From assembly GCA_041678045.1 (NCBI GenBank), contig JBAYOV010000035.1, positions 1-40,285 on the forward strand: a stretch of 40,285 nt of DNA, given 5' to 3'. The notes beneath the pieces were generated by a model that did not search any database, was not told the origin of the DNA, and saw nothing but the letters and a program-made list of their open reading frames with translations. Made by a program: the position numbers and the translations under genes. Shown here piece by piece: positions 32,753 through 40,285 of this stretch; within the stretch, counting starts at the first letter, position 1; each line of letters begins with the position of its first letter. The DNA is from UBA2357 sp041678045. Lineage in GTDB: Bacteria > Pseudomonadota > Gammaproteobacteria > Burkholderiales > Rhodocyclaceae.

Positions 32753-34324
32753 ATGAATGACCTGCGCGACCTGGCCGCCCTGATCCGCTCCCACACGCCG
32801 ATCATCGTCATTGAAACCCTGGAAGAACCCCGCGCCTTTCGCCTGCTCGAAGAGCTCGCGCGCCATCTCAACCACGGCCTGTACCGCTGGTCGGCCGCGA
32901 GCGGTCTGGCGCAGCTCAACTTTCGCTACGGCCCGGGCGGCACCGCGCAGCCCGCATCGGCACGCAGCCGCCACGACCTGCAACTGGTCGACGACTATCG
33001 CCCCGCCCATACCGGCGTCCCCGAAGGCCGGGTGCGCGACATCGACGATACCGAATCCATCCACTCCGCACTGAAGTTCATCGACCAGCGCGGCCAGAGC
33101 GGCCTGTATGTGCTGCTCGACATTCACCCTTATCTGGACGATCCGGTGGTGGTCCGCCTGCTGCGCGAAATCGCGCTCGATCACGCGGTCGACGGCCGTA
33201 CCCTGGTGCTCATCGGCCCGCAGCTCAACCTGCCGCCCAAACTCGCACGCCACTCAGCCCAGCTCAGCCTGTCGCTGCCCGACGAAGCCCGCATCCGCGC
33301 CCTGCTCAAGCAGGAGATCGATCTGTACGAGCGCAACAAGGGACGACCGGTCAAGCGCACGCCCGCCATGGAGGATGCGCTCGTGCGCTATGCCATGGGG
33401 CTGTGCGAGGAAGACGTCAAGCAGCTCATGCGCCAGGTGGTGCGCAACGACGGCGCCCTCACCCGCGACGACCTGCAGCGCGCGGCGGCCTACAAGCAGA
33501 AGACCATGCCCGGGCTGAACCTGGAAGCCAGTCTGGACGGCTCCGCTTCGATTGGCGGACTCACCCGGCTGCGCCGCTGGCTGGCGCAGCGCAAGCCGAT
33601 CTTCCTCGGCCAGATCAACCGCCCCGGCCTGCCGCCCCCCAAGGGCGTGCTGATCACCGGCATACAGGGCACCGGCAAGAGCCTGGCGGCCAAGGCCACG
33701 GCCGCCGACTGGGGGGTGCCCCTGCTGCGGCTGGACATTGGCGCGCTGTACGACAAATTTCACGGCGAAACCGAACGCCGCCTGCGCGAAGCCCTCAGCG
33801 CCGCCGAAAACATGCAACCGGTGGTGATGTGGATAGACGAAATCGAGAAGGCCGTGGCCGATGACAGCAACGACAGCGGCGTGTCACGGCGACTGCTCGG
33901 CACCTTGCTCACCTGGATGGCCGAGCGCAGTTCACGCATCTTCATCGTCGCCACCGCCAACGAAGTACACCGCCTGCCCCCCGAGCTGATCCGCAAGGGG
34001 CGTTTCGACGAGCTGTTCTTCGTAGACCTGCCCGACGCCCCGGCCCGCGAGACGATCTTCCGGATTCACCTCACCCGCCACCAACTCGACCCGGCCGGCT
34101 ACGACCTGGCCCAGCTGGCGGAGCGTAGCGCGGGCATGTCGGGTGCGGAAATCGAACAGGCGGTGGTCTCCGCACTCTATGAAGCGGTGCCCGACGGGCG
34201 CGTGCCGGACACTGCCATGCTGCTCGCCGAAATCGCCCGCAGCCGTCCGCTGTCGGTGATCATGTCCGAAAGGGTTCAGGCCCTGCGCGACTGGGCAGCA
34301 GAACGTTGCGTAATGGCAGACTGA
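32753..34324 (+). CDS. Ycf46-like AAA+ ATPase (paralogue 2)
   Basis: A 523-residue protein with the same architecture as the gene at 23567. An N-terminal domain of about 240 residues (HTPIIVIETLEEPRAF, DGRTLVLIGPQLNLPPKL) has no P-loop. The C-terminal AAA+ domain has Walker A GIQGTGKS at 303-310, Walker B VVMWIDEIEKA, sensor 1 VATANE and arginine finger IRKGRFDELFF. Both paralogues end with a similar helix (QALRDWAAER here, KALRAWSAER there). This copy has no Ala-Gly repeat. It is divergent from the lipoprotein gene with 234 bases between. Function is unknown; it is probably an oligomeric remodelling ATPase. Confidence 0.9.
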   Translation: MNDLRDLAALIRSHTPIIVIETLEEPRAFRLLEELARHLNHGLYRWSAASGLAQLNFRYGPGGTAQPASARSRHDLQLVDDYRPAHTGVPEGRVRDIDDTESIHSALKFIDQRGQSGLYVLLDIHPYLDDPVVVRLLREIALDHAVDGRTLVLIGPQLNLPPKLARHSAQLSLSLPDEARIRALLKQEIDLYERNKGRPVKRTPAMEDALVRYAMGLCEEDVKQLMRQVVRNDGALTRDDLQRAAAYKQKTMPGLNLEASLDGSASIGGLTRLRRWLAQRKPIFLGQINRPGLPPPKGVLITGIQGTGKSLAAKATAADWGVPLLRLDIGALYDKFHGETERRLREALSAAENMQPVVMWIDEIEKAVADDSNDSGVSRRLLGTLLTWMAERSSRIFIVATANEVHRLPPELIRKGRFDELFFVDLPDAPARETIFRIHLTRHQLDPAGYDLAQLAERSAGMSGAEIEQAVVSALYEAVPDGRVPDTAMLLAEIARSRPLSVIMSERVQALRDWAAERCVMAD

Positions 34325-34392
34325 CCCCCCCAGCGACAATCGCCACGGGATAAACGATTGACATCGTTACCCATTTTGGGCAATTCATATTC

Positions 34393-34421
34393 TTGCGGGG
34401 CGCATGACCCGGCCTTATAGT
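34393..34421 (+). promoter_or_regulatory. Candidate promoter within the start region of the GGDEF gene
   Basis: TTGCGG (34393-34398) and TATAGT (34416-34421) are 17 bases apart. If used, transcription would begin near 34428, after the ATG at 34404, so a later start codon would apply. A TTGACA at 34358 has no matching -10 at proper spacing. Confidence 0.4.
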
Positions 34422-36362
34422 GCAAGGCTTTTTCGCCATGCACTCTGGAGCGCTGTCCGCTTGACGCCCTGCCCATTCGACCGATCCGCCCCGCAAGACA
34501 CGCCCCAGCACACCCAGTGCGCAACGAATTGCCGGCAACTGATGGTGGGCTGGGTTGCCTTTCTGGCGATCATGCTGATGTACTGGCTGCTGCTGCTCAG
34601 CTCCCAGGACGAGCAGTTGCGCTACGCCGAAACACACATGCAGTTGCGCGCCGAGCAGACCGCTCATGCGCTCGTCCAGCACACCAACACCATGCTGGAA
34701 AAGATCAACTATCTGGCAGGGCATCTGGGGGAGCACTGGTATGAAGGGCCGGAGCATCTGCAGCACGCCATTGCCGTGGCCCAGAGCCACCTGCCCCCCG
34801 GACTGCTGGTGCAGGTGGCAATCGCCGATGCCCAGGGCGGCATCGTGTTCTCCAGCCTGGACCCGGATACCCGTGCGGACACGGTCACGGTTTCGATTGC
34901 CGACCGCGAACACTTTCTCGTTCACCCCAACGCGCCCCATCCCCGCCTGTTCATCAGCCAGCCGGTTCTGGGGCGGGTATCGCAGCAATGGACGGTGCAG
35001 TTCAGCCGCCCGCTGATTCACGCAGGGCGCTTCGACGGTGTGATCGTGCTGTCGGTCTCGCCCGAGCACCTGTCACGCGCGCTGCGCGCCATCTTTCCCG
35101 ACCCGGACGATGTGGCGATGATCCTGCGCCACGATGGCAGCTACATCGCCCGCTCCCATCTGCTTGAAGAAGTCCTGGGCAAGCAGGTACCGCTATCGCG
35201 CGAATTTCTGCAGGACCCACAGCACCTGTCCGGACATTACGAGGTGGTGGCCCCTGTCGACGGCATCCGGCGTCATTACGCATGGCATCGCGCCGGAGAC
35301 TATCCGGTGGTGCTCAGCCTGGGGCTGAACACCGACAAGGCGCTGGCCCCGGTTCACCTCACACTCAACCGCGCCCTGCTGCAAAATGCGGTGGGCAGCG
35401 TGCTGCTGGTGCTGGCCGGCGTCTGGATCACCTGGCTGGCCTTGCAAAACAGCCGCAAGACGGTGAGCATGGCCAGCGAACAGCTGCGCCTGACCACCTT
35501 GCTGCAGCGTTTTCCGGGGGGCGTGCTGATGGAAGATGCCGACCACAAGGTGGCGATGGTCAATCGGCAACTGTGCGCCCTGTTCGACTTTCACACCCCT
35601 CCCGAAGCGCTCGAAGGGCTGACACACGCCGAACTGTGCAAGAAGCTGGGCGAAGATCGCAGCCGCTGGCTGCACGATCCCGCCACTGCGGGCGAGGGCC
35701 GCGAGAAGCGCCGCACGGTGGAAGTGTCCGGACCGAACGGGCAGTCGCTGGAAATCGACTGGGTGCCCATCGTGCGCCATGACCGGCAACTGGGCCGGGT
35801 GTGGCTGGTGCGCGACATCACCGAACGCAAGGAGCGCGAAAGCATGCTCGCCACGCTGGCGTCCACCGACGCGCTCACCGGGTTGCCCAACCGCCGCAGC
35901 TTCATGGCCGCACTGGAAAACGCGCTGGACGAGGTGCGCCTGCAGGGCGACCCGCAGCATGGCGGCGGCGCCCTGCTGATGCTGGACATCGATCACTTCA
36001 AGCGGGTCAACGACACCCACGGCCACGGCGTCGGCGACGTGGTGCTGCAGCATGTGGCCCAGCTCATCCGCCACAGACTGCGCCACAACGATGCGGCCGG
36101 CCGGCTGGGCGGGGAGGAATTCGCGGTGCTGCTCGACCGGGCCGGCCTGCAGGACGGCCTGCAGCTTGCCGAACGCCTGCGCGCGCAGGTGGCGAGCCAC
36201 CCGGCGATCACTACGCAGGGTGCGGTGAGCGTGACCATCAGCATCGGGCTGGCCCTGCTGGAGCCTGGCCAGAGCACCACCCGCACCCTCAGCCGTGCGG
36301 ACGAAGCCCTGTACGCAGCCAAGCGGGGCGGGCGCAACCAGGTCCAGGTGTGGGAAGGCTGA
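34404..36362 (+). CDS. Membrane dCache-PAS-GGDEF diguanylate cyclase
   Basis: Up to 652 residues. A membrane segment (about 47-66, LMVGWVAFLAIMLMYWLLLL) is followed by a periplasmic dCache-like sensor domain of about 270 residues, a second membrane segment (near 327-350), a PAS domain (about 365-480) and a GGDEF domain. The active site reads GGEEF at about 569-573 and the inhibitory I-site RHND lies five residues before it, so cyclic di-GMP synthesis with product inhibition is expected. The start is uncertain: ATG 34404, TTG 34461 and ATG 34542 are all in frame, and a promoter-like sequence overlaps the first. Confidence 0.9.
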   Translation: MTRPYSARLFRHALWSAVRLTPCPFDRSAPQDTPQHTQCATNCRQLMVGWVAFLAIMLMYWLLLLSSQDEQLRYAETHMQLRAEQTAHALVQHTNTMLEKINYLAGHLGEHWYEGPEHLQHAIAVAQSHLPPGLLVQVAIADAQGGIVFSSLDPDTRADTVTVSIADREHFLVHPNAPHPRLFISQPVLGRVSQQWTVQFSRPLIHAGRFDGVIVLSVSPEHLSRALRAIFPDPDDVAMILRHDGSYIARSHLLEEVLGKQVPLSREFLQDPQHLSGHYEVVAPVDGIRRHYAWHRAGDYPVVLSLGLNTDKALAPVHLTLNRALLQNAVGSVLLVLAGVWITWLALQNSRKTVSMASEQLRLTTLLQRFPGGVLMEDADHKVAMVNRQLCALFDFHTPPEALEGLTHAELCKKLGEDRSRWLHDPATAGEGREKRRTVEVSGPNGQSLEIDWVPIVRHDRQLGRVWLVRDITERKERESMLATLASTDALTGLPNRRSFMAALENALDEVRLQGDPQHGGGALLMLDIDHFKRVNDTHGHGVGDVVLQHVAQLIRHRLRHNDAAGRLGGEEFAVLLDRAGLQDGLQLAERLRAQVASHPAITTQGAVSVTISIGLALLEPGQSTTRTLSRADEALYAAKRGGRNQVQVWEG

Positions 36363-36384
36363 AAGCGTTAAGGCTGAAGGCGTT
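36355..36384 (+). repeat. 15-bp tandem duplication across a stop codon
   Basis: AAGGCTGAAAGCGTT (36355-36369) is repeated at once as AAGGCTGAAGGCGTT (36370-36384), with one mismatch. The first copy contains the TGA stop of the GGDEF gene, and the second reaches the stop of the convergent GGDEF-EAL gene. Confidence 0.85.
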
Positions 36385-38546
36385 TACCCGGGCATCTGTG
36401 GCAAGGGCATGCCGACGTGAAAACCCTGCACGTAGTCCACCCCCATGTCGCGCAGCATGTCGAGAATCTCGGCGGATTCAACAAACTCGGCAATCGTCAG
36501 AATGCCCAGCTCCCGGCACAGGTTGGTGAGGTTGCGCACCAGCGCGCGGTCTATCGCCGACTCGACGATGCTGCGCACGAACGCACCGTCGATCTTCACG
36601 AACTCGAAGTGCAGTTCTCGCAGATAGTGGAAGGAGTTGTAACCACTGCCAAAGTCATCGAGCGCGAAGGCAAACCCCTTCTTGCGCAGCTTGGTGAGAA
36701 ACTTGCGCATGTTGGTCATGTCGCCGATGGCGTCGCGCTCCAGCAGTTCGAACACCACCAGACTGGGGGGCAGGGCCAGTTCGTTGCACAACTCCTCGGC
36801 ATAGCCGAGCACGCCCCGTCCCTGGATTTCCTGCGCCGACAGGTTGATGAACACCCGCATCGGCGGCTTACCGGCCGCCGTCCGCGCAGCTACACGCTCC
36901 AGCGTCTGGCGGATCATCACCCGATCCAGCTCACGCGCCAGACCGTACTTTTCCACCGTACCGATGAACTGGCCTGCCGACACCGTCTGGCCGTCGGTGT
37001 CATGCAGCCGGGCCACCGTTTCGCACGCAAACACCTCGCCACTGCGGCTGTCGATGATCGGCTGGAAATAGGGCACGATGCGCCGCTCGCGCAGCGCTGC
37101 ACGCAGATGTTCCAGGTAGTCGCGGCTGACCCGGTTGGTTTTCGCCGCATCCGGCAGCGAAGCCAGCGTGCAGGCACCATCCTTGCCCAGCTCCTTGGCC
37201 CGGTACATGGCGATGTCCACACCGGAGAGCAGGTCGTCCTCAGTGCGGGCATCGCGCGGATACACCACCACACCAATCGAGGTGGTGATGTGAAAACGCC
37301 TGCCCCCCGGGCTCGTGAAGGCATGCGCGCGCAGCGCCCCCCCCAATTTTTCCGCCACCTGCAAGGCGCCGGCCGAGCCGGTTTCCATCAGCAGAATGGC
37401 AAATTCATCCCCGCCGATGCGGGTGGCCAGATCGCCCTTGCGCAAATGCTTGCGCAGGATTTCAGCCACCCCCACCAGCACCTGATCCCCGGTGGGATGA
37501 CCGTAGGAATCGTTCACATCCTTGAAATCGTCCAGATCGAGCAGCAACAGCGAAAACTCATGCTTGTGCCGCTCCGAGCGACCGATCTCGTACTCCAGCA
37601 AGTTGTTGAACTGGCGCCGGTTGTACAGACCGGTGAGCGGGTCGTGCATGGAGTAATACTCCAGCTCGCCCAGCGTGCGCGACAGCACCTTGCTCGACCC
37701 GACCACCATCACCATCACCGCCAGAATCGAGCGGATCACGCTTTCCTCGCGCGGATTGAGCGACTGCGACGAAAGGAAGGTCACGCCCAGCAGCCCGGCC
37801 AGCTGCGACGAATGCTCGGGCACCCTCACGGTGATCATCTGCTCGGCACGCAGCGCGTGAATGCGCCGCCCGCCCTGCACCTGAAACTCATCGTAATCCA
37901 GCGGTGAGTCTGCCGGCAGGCCAAGGTGCTCGATCATCCTGAGCGCGAGCGCGTTGCGGGTTTCACGCCGGTACTGCTCGTCGCATTCGCCGAAGTAGTA
38001 CACATTGAGCATCAGCCCGTTCTCTTCGGCAAAAGCCACGAAGAACAGGTCGAACGGAAAGATCGAGTGAAAGTCGTTGAGAATCGCCTGCACGAAGGCC
38101 TTCCACTGGCCAATGCGCTCGTGCGACAGGATGATCTGCTCCAGCACCTGGCTCTGGCGCTCCAGCAATTCGCGCTCCACCAGCGTATTGGAGAGCAGCG
38201 AAAAGATCTCGTCGAACTCGTTGATCGTGTTGCACAGCGCGTCGTGGCTCACATCCCACTGACTGTTGCGCTCCTCCAGCAGCAGATCGAAACTGGTGCT
38301 GAGCCGCTCGCACACATTGCGCGTGTCGGCCAGCCGTTCGGCAATCTCCGGATAACGGTTTTCCTCGATCAGGGCGCCGAGGCGTGCCACCACTTCGGCA
38401 TGCATCTGCCGGGTAAGCTTGCCCAGGGTTTCGCTGAACAGCCGGGTGCGCGTCTGCGACTCGAACAGGCCGGCCAGTTCGCCCGCCGCCTTCAGCCTGT
38501 GCGCGGTGAGTTCCGAATCGCGAGGCGGAAATACCGGCGTGCTCAA
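36384..38546 (-). CDS. GGDEF-EAL protein coupled to an ODP-type protein
   Basis: A soluble protein of about 720 residues. A helical N-terminus (1-150) precedes a GAF-like region (about 150-310), then GGDEF (RIGGDEF near 377, with I-site RKGD five residues before) and EAL domains. In the EAL domain the signature is altered (ACETVARL for EAL), but INLSAQE, FELLE, ALDDFGSGY, VKIDGAFV and an AEFVES glutamate are kept, so hydrolysis is possible but not certain. The likely start is TTG at 38546, preceded by AGGTGG and overlapping the upstream TGA as TTGA; this indicates translational coupling with the ODP gene. The next ATG in frame would cut into the helical region. Confidence 0.88.
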   Translation of the reverse strand: MSTPVFPPRDSELTAHRLKAAGELAGLFESQTRTRLFSETLGKLTRQMHAEVVARLGALIEENRYPEIAERLADTRNVCERLSTSFDLLLEERNSQWDVSHDALCNTINEFDEIFSLLSNTLVERELLERQSQVLEQIILSHERIGQWKAFVQAILNDFHSIFPFDLFFVAFAEENGLMLNVYYFGECDEQYRRETRNALALRMIEHLGLPADSPLDYDEFQVQGGRRIHALRAEQMITVRVPEHSSQLAGLLGVTFLSSQSLNPREESVIRSILAVMVMVVGSSKVLSRTLGELEYYSMHDPLTGLYNRRQFNNLLEYEIGRSERHKHEFSLLLLDLDDFKDVNDSYGHPTGDQVLVGVAEILRKHLRKGDLATRIGGDEFAILLMETGSAGALQVAEKLGGALRAHAFTSPGGRRFHITTSIGVVVYPRDARTEDDLLSGVDIAMYRAKELGKDGACTLASLPDAAKTNRVSRDYLEHLRAALRERRIVPYFQPIIDSRSGEVFACETVARLHDTDGQTVSAGQFIGTVEKYGLARELDRVMIRQTLERVAARTAAGKPPMRVFINLSAQEIQGRGVLGYAEELCNELALPPSLVVFELLERDAIGDMTNMRKFLTKLRKKGFAFALDDFGSGYNSFHYLRELHFEFVKIDGAFVRSIVESAIDRALVRNLTNLCRELGILTIAEFVESAEILDMLRDMGVDYVQGFHVGMPLPQMPG

Positions 38547-39319
38547 GCCACACCCACCTTGCGGAAACGGCCGCCGGCTTCGAGCAAATCCACACCGCAC
38601 TCCAGATCGCGCAGCCAGTCCAGAAACTGCTTCACCGCCGCACCGCGATACACCGGCCCGTGCTGCGGAGCAATCATGTCGATATCCAGATTCTGTATGG
38701 TCTCCAGCCAGCAGCGGATTGCCCGGTTGGAGCACATGTAGCGACGGTGGAACCCCTCGATGAAGGGCAGGTGACCGGACAGGTCATCCACATAGGCTTC
38801 ATCGCGGTCGGCCGGCATCATCGCCGCACCGATGTCGCCACTGAAGAGGATTTTCGAGCGAGGGTCATACACATTGATCTGCCCCTCGGAATGCAGGAAA
38901 TGCGCCGGCACGATGTGCAGCCCGAATTCCGGAGCAAGCTCGCAATACATGCCCTGATCGGGCACTGCACGAAAGCGCCCCATCTCGCGCAGGCCATAGT
39001 GCGGCAAAAAGCGCATCCAGATGCTCGATACATACACCTCGGCATGGGTCAGTTCCAGCCAGGTTGCCAGCCCGCCCACGATGTCCGGGTCCTGATGCGA
39101 GAGCATGATCGCGCGCACCTGGTCGGGCCGGACATAACGCAGCATTTCGGCCAGCACCTGAGGCAGCACACCAAAACCCCCCGGATCGAGCAGTACGCCC
39201 ACCCCGTTGCGCACGATCAGATACTGGTTGGAACGCACCCCGTCTTCCTCGCCAGGGTCGCTTTCGTTCAGAAGGATGAATCGATGGTCCCGCTCGCCGA
39301 ACAGTTCGACGTTACGCAT
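38543..39319 (-). CDS. ODP-type metallo-beta-lactamase-fold di-iron protein
   Basis: A 258-residue protein of the oxygen-binding di-iron/flavodiiron MBL class, without a flavodoxin domain. Metal-ligand candidates follow the family spacing: H75, D77 and D79 in SHQDPDIVGG, H143 in AHFLHSEGQ, D162 in LFSGDIG and H220 in APQHGPVY. The glutamate and second histidine of canonical flavodiiron HxExDH are replaced by D77 and I80, as in proteins that bind oxygen rather than reduce it. The ATG at 39319 is chosen; further upstream codons are low quality. It is translationally coupled to a GGDEF-EAL protein, suggesting it acts as an oxygen or redox input. Confidence 0.86.
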   Translation of the reverse strand: MRNVELFGERDHRFILLNESDPGEEDGVRSNQYLIVRNGVGVLLDPGGFGVLPQVLAEMLRYVRPDQVRAIMLSHQDPDIVGGLATWLELTHAEVYVSSIWMRFLPHYGLREMGRFRAVPDQGMYCELAPEFGLHIVPAHFLHSEGQINVYDPRSKILFSGDIGAAMMPADRDEAYVDDLSGHLPFIEGFHRRYMCSNRAIRCWLETIQNLDIDMIAPQHGPVYRGAAVKQFLDWLRDLECGVDLLEAGGRFRKVGVA

Positions 39320-39485
39320 GCACGCGCTCTCCGCTACCGGCCCACGACACCCCCTACCGGACCCGGTACGGTGCATCGCCGACGCTTGAAAAACGTGACC
39401 TTACCGCTTGCAAGGGCATTTATCAATGCAACCAAAGCCTGTCCGATCAAGCATTTATGTCTGATGAATGGGCAGAGGGCGGAAC

Positions 39486-39695
39486 TCAATGCCGCCCGCG
39501 TCGCGCCGCCTTGGGTTCGAAACGCAGGCACTGCTCACCGGAGGCTTCGAACACCACCAGACAGGGCTTGCGCTTGCTGCGAAAGCCCATGTGGCGGCAA
39601 CCATAAGGCATGGCCGGATCGTGGGTGATGAAATAACCGGTACAGCGGTTGCAATCCGGCACCGTCGCACCGGGAGAAGATCGAGAGTCAGGCAT
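39486..39695 (-). CDS. Small conserved cysteine-rich protein
   Basis: A 69-residue protein starting MPDSRSSPG. It has a zinc-ribbon-like set of cysteines: CNRC near 19-22, then YFITHDPAMPYGCRHMGF, and later cysteines in RKPCLVVFEASGEQCLRFEPK. I recognise this as a small family common in proteobacteria, sometimes misnamed uracil-DNA glycosylase, without knowing its function. The start has no clear ribosome site. The 136 bases upstream to the next gene hold nothing else I can identify. Confidence 0.7.
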   Translation of the reverse strand: MPDSRSSPGATVPDCNRCTGYFITHDPAMPYGCRHMGFRSKRKPCLVVFEASGEQCLRFEPKAARRGRH

Positions 39696-39831
39696 GATCG
39701 AGCCAGTCAGGACACGGGCCCCGCAAACCAGCAACACGCAGTTCCAGTGCGCCAGCGGCCCGTCAGTCCGCAAAAACAAAGTCAGCTTGCACGATTGTGG
39801 CACAAGCCCCGCTGAAGCTACTACGCCCTGA

Positions 39832-40285
39832 CTACGCCGCCGCCACCTCAAACCCCACCACCCGCCGCTGCTCGCGACTGAACTCCACCCCGATCAGGTG
39901 GATCGGCTCGTTGCGGTCGCGGTACTTGTCCGCATAGCCCCTCTGCTTGATCTGCGCCAGCGCTGCGCCTTCCGGTTCGAGTTCCACCACCTTGAACTCG
40001 AACAGATACACGTTGCCGTTGAAACGCACCGCCATGTCCAGCCGGCCCGCGTTACTCGATTCTTCCGGCACGATGTCCAGCCCCAGCGATGCGAAGTAGG
40101 CGTAGAACACGCTGGCGTAGTAACCCTCGTACTGCGCAATCGGATTGTTGCGGAACCAGTCATGCGGGATGCTGGCGAAGAAGGCGGTGAACAAACTTTC
40201 CATGCCGGAAAAATCGTTGCTCATCAACAGGCGCCCCAGACGGCTGCGCTGTTGCAGCACCGGTTGCGCATTGCCCGCCGCAGCC
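39832..40285 (-). CDS. PD-(D/E)XK nuclease-like domain protein, C-terminal part (5' end outside window)
   Basis: The frame is open to the window edge, so only the last 150 or so residues are seen. A PD-(D/E)XK-type core is visible: GRLDMAVRFNGNVYLFEFKV holds the D and the E-x-K pair. The pattern YYASVFYAYFASLGLDIVPEESS before it and the tail LIGVEFSREQRRVVGFEV match the C-terminal half of the large AAA-ATPase-like/DUF1703 proteins common in bacteria with selfish or defence features. The ATPase part would lie beyond the window. The role is uncertain. Confidence 0.8.
   Translation of the reverse strand, partial: AAAGNAQPVLQQRSRLGRLLMSNDFSGMESLFTAFFASIPHDWFRNNPIAQYEGYYASVFYAYFASLGLDIVPEESSNAGRLDMAVRFNGNVYLFEFKVVELEPEGAALAQIKQRGYADKYRDRNEPIHLIGVEFSREQRRVVGFEVAAA

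Overview
The window looks like chromosomal DNA of a high-GC betaproteobacterium, most likely of the Rhodocyclales (Thauera/Azoarcus/Aromatoleum type). This is judged from gene order (rsmB, DUF4390, ntrY, ntrX, trkA, trkH, then hemE and priA) and from protein character; no database search was possible. About 27 protein genes fill most of the sequence. No tRNA, rRNA, CRISPR array or insertion sequence was seen.

Layout. 1-2774 holds the end of a type I restriction subunit HsdR, cut by the window edge. 2775-3305 is non-coding and carries a degenerate foldback repeat and two perfect 16-bp parS (ParB-binding) palindromes. 3306-12302 is a compact forward run: rsmB, a DUF4390 exported protein, the NtrY/NtrX two-component pair, a QueG-like iron-sulfur protein and the TrkA/TrkH potassium uptake pair. 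hemE follows with its own promoter and a strong terminator. 13490-13932 is a second non-coding island with a second foldback repeat, an AT-rich structured stretch, three helically phased TGTTTCA repeats and two inverted DnaA boxes, just before priA. A MOSC protein and a beta-carbonic anhydrase lie on the reverse strand, and a tandem-HD (HD-GYP) protein diverges from them.

19018-22794 is a three-gene acyl-CoA operon: enoyl-CoA hydratase, NDP-forming acyl-CoA synthetase and a crotonase-fold protein lacking the usual catalytic glutamates. 22855-25147 pairs a DUF3617 exported protein with a divergent Ycf46-like AAA+ ATPase carrying an in-frame hexanucleotide microsatellite. 25162-29526 is a thiamine salvage locus: thiB-thiP-thiQ on the reverse strand behind a clear TPP riboswitch, and a divergent ThiK-like kinase. 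Then come a DUF4124 protein, a class V aminotransferase, an Ig-like lipoprotein and a second, divergent Ycf46-like AAA+ ATPase.

34404-39319 is a second-messenger block: a membrane dCache-PAS-GGDEF cyclase converges on an operon in which an ODP-type (oxygen-binding di-iron) metallo-beta-lactamase protein is translationally coupled to a GGDEF-EAL protein. The window ends with a small cysteine-rich protein and the C-terminal part of a PD-(D/E)XK nuclease-like protein.

Most worth a second look: the parS pair and the origin-like island before priA; the coupled ODP/GGDEF-EAL operon; the two AAA+ ATPases, each divergent from an envelope protein; and the thiamine kinase whose start codon sits opposite the riboswitch.
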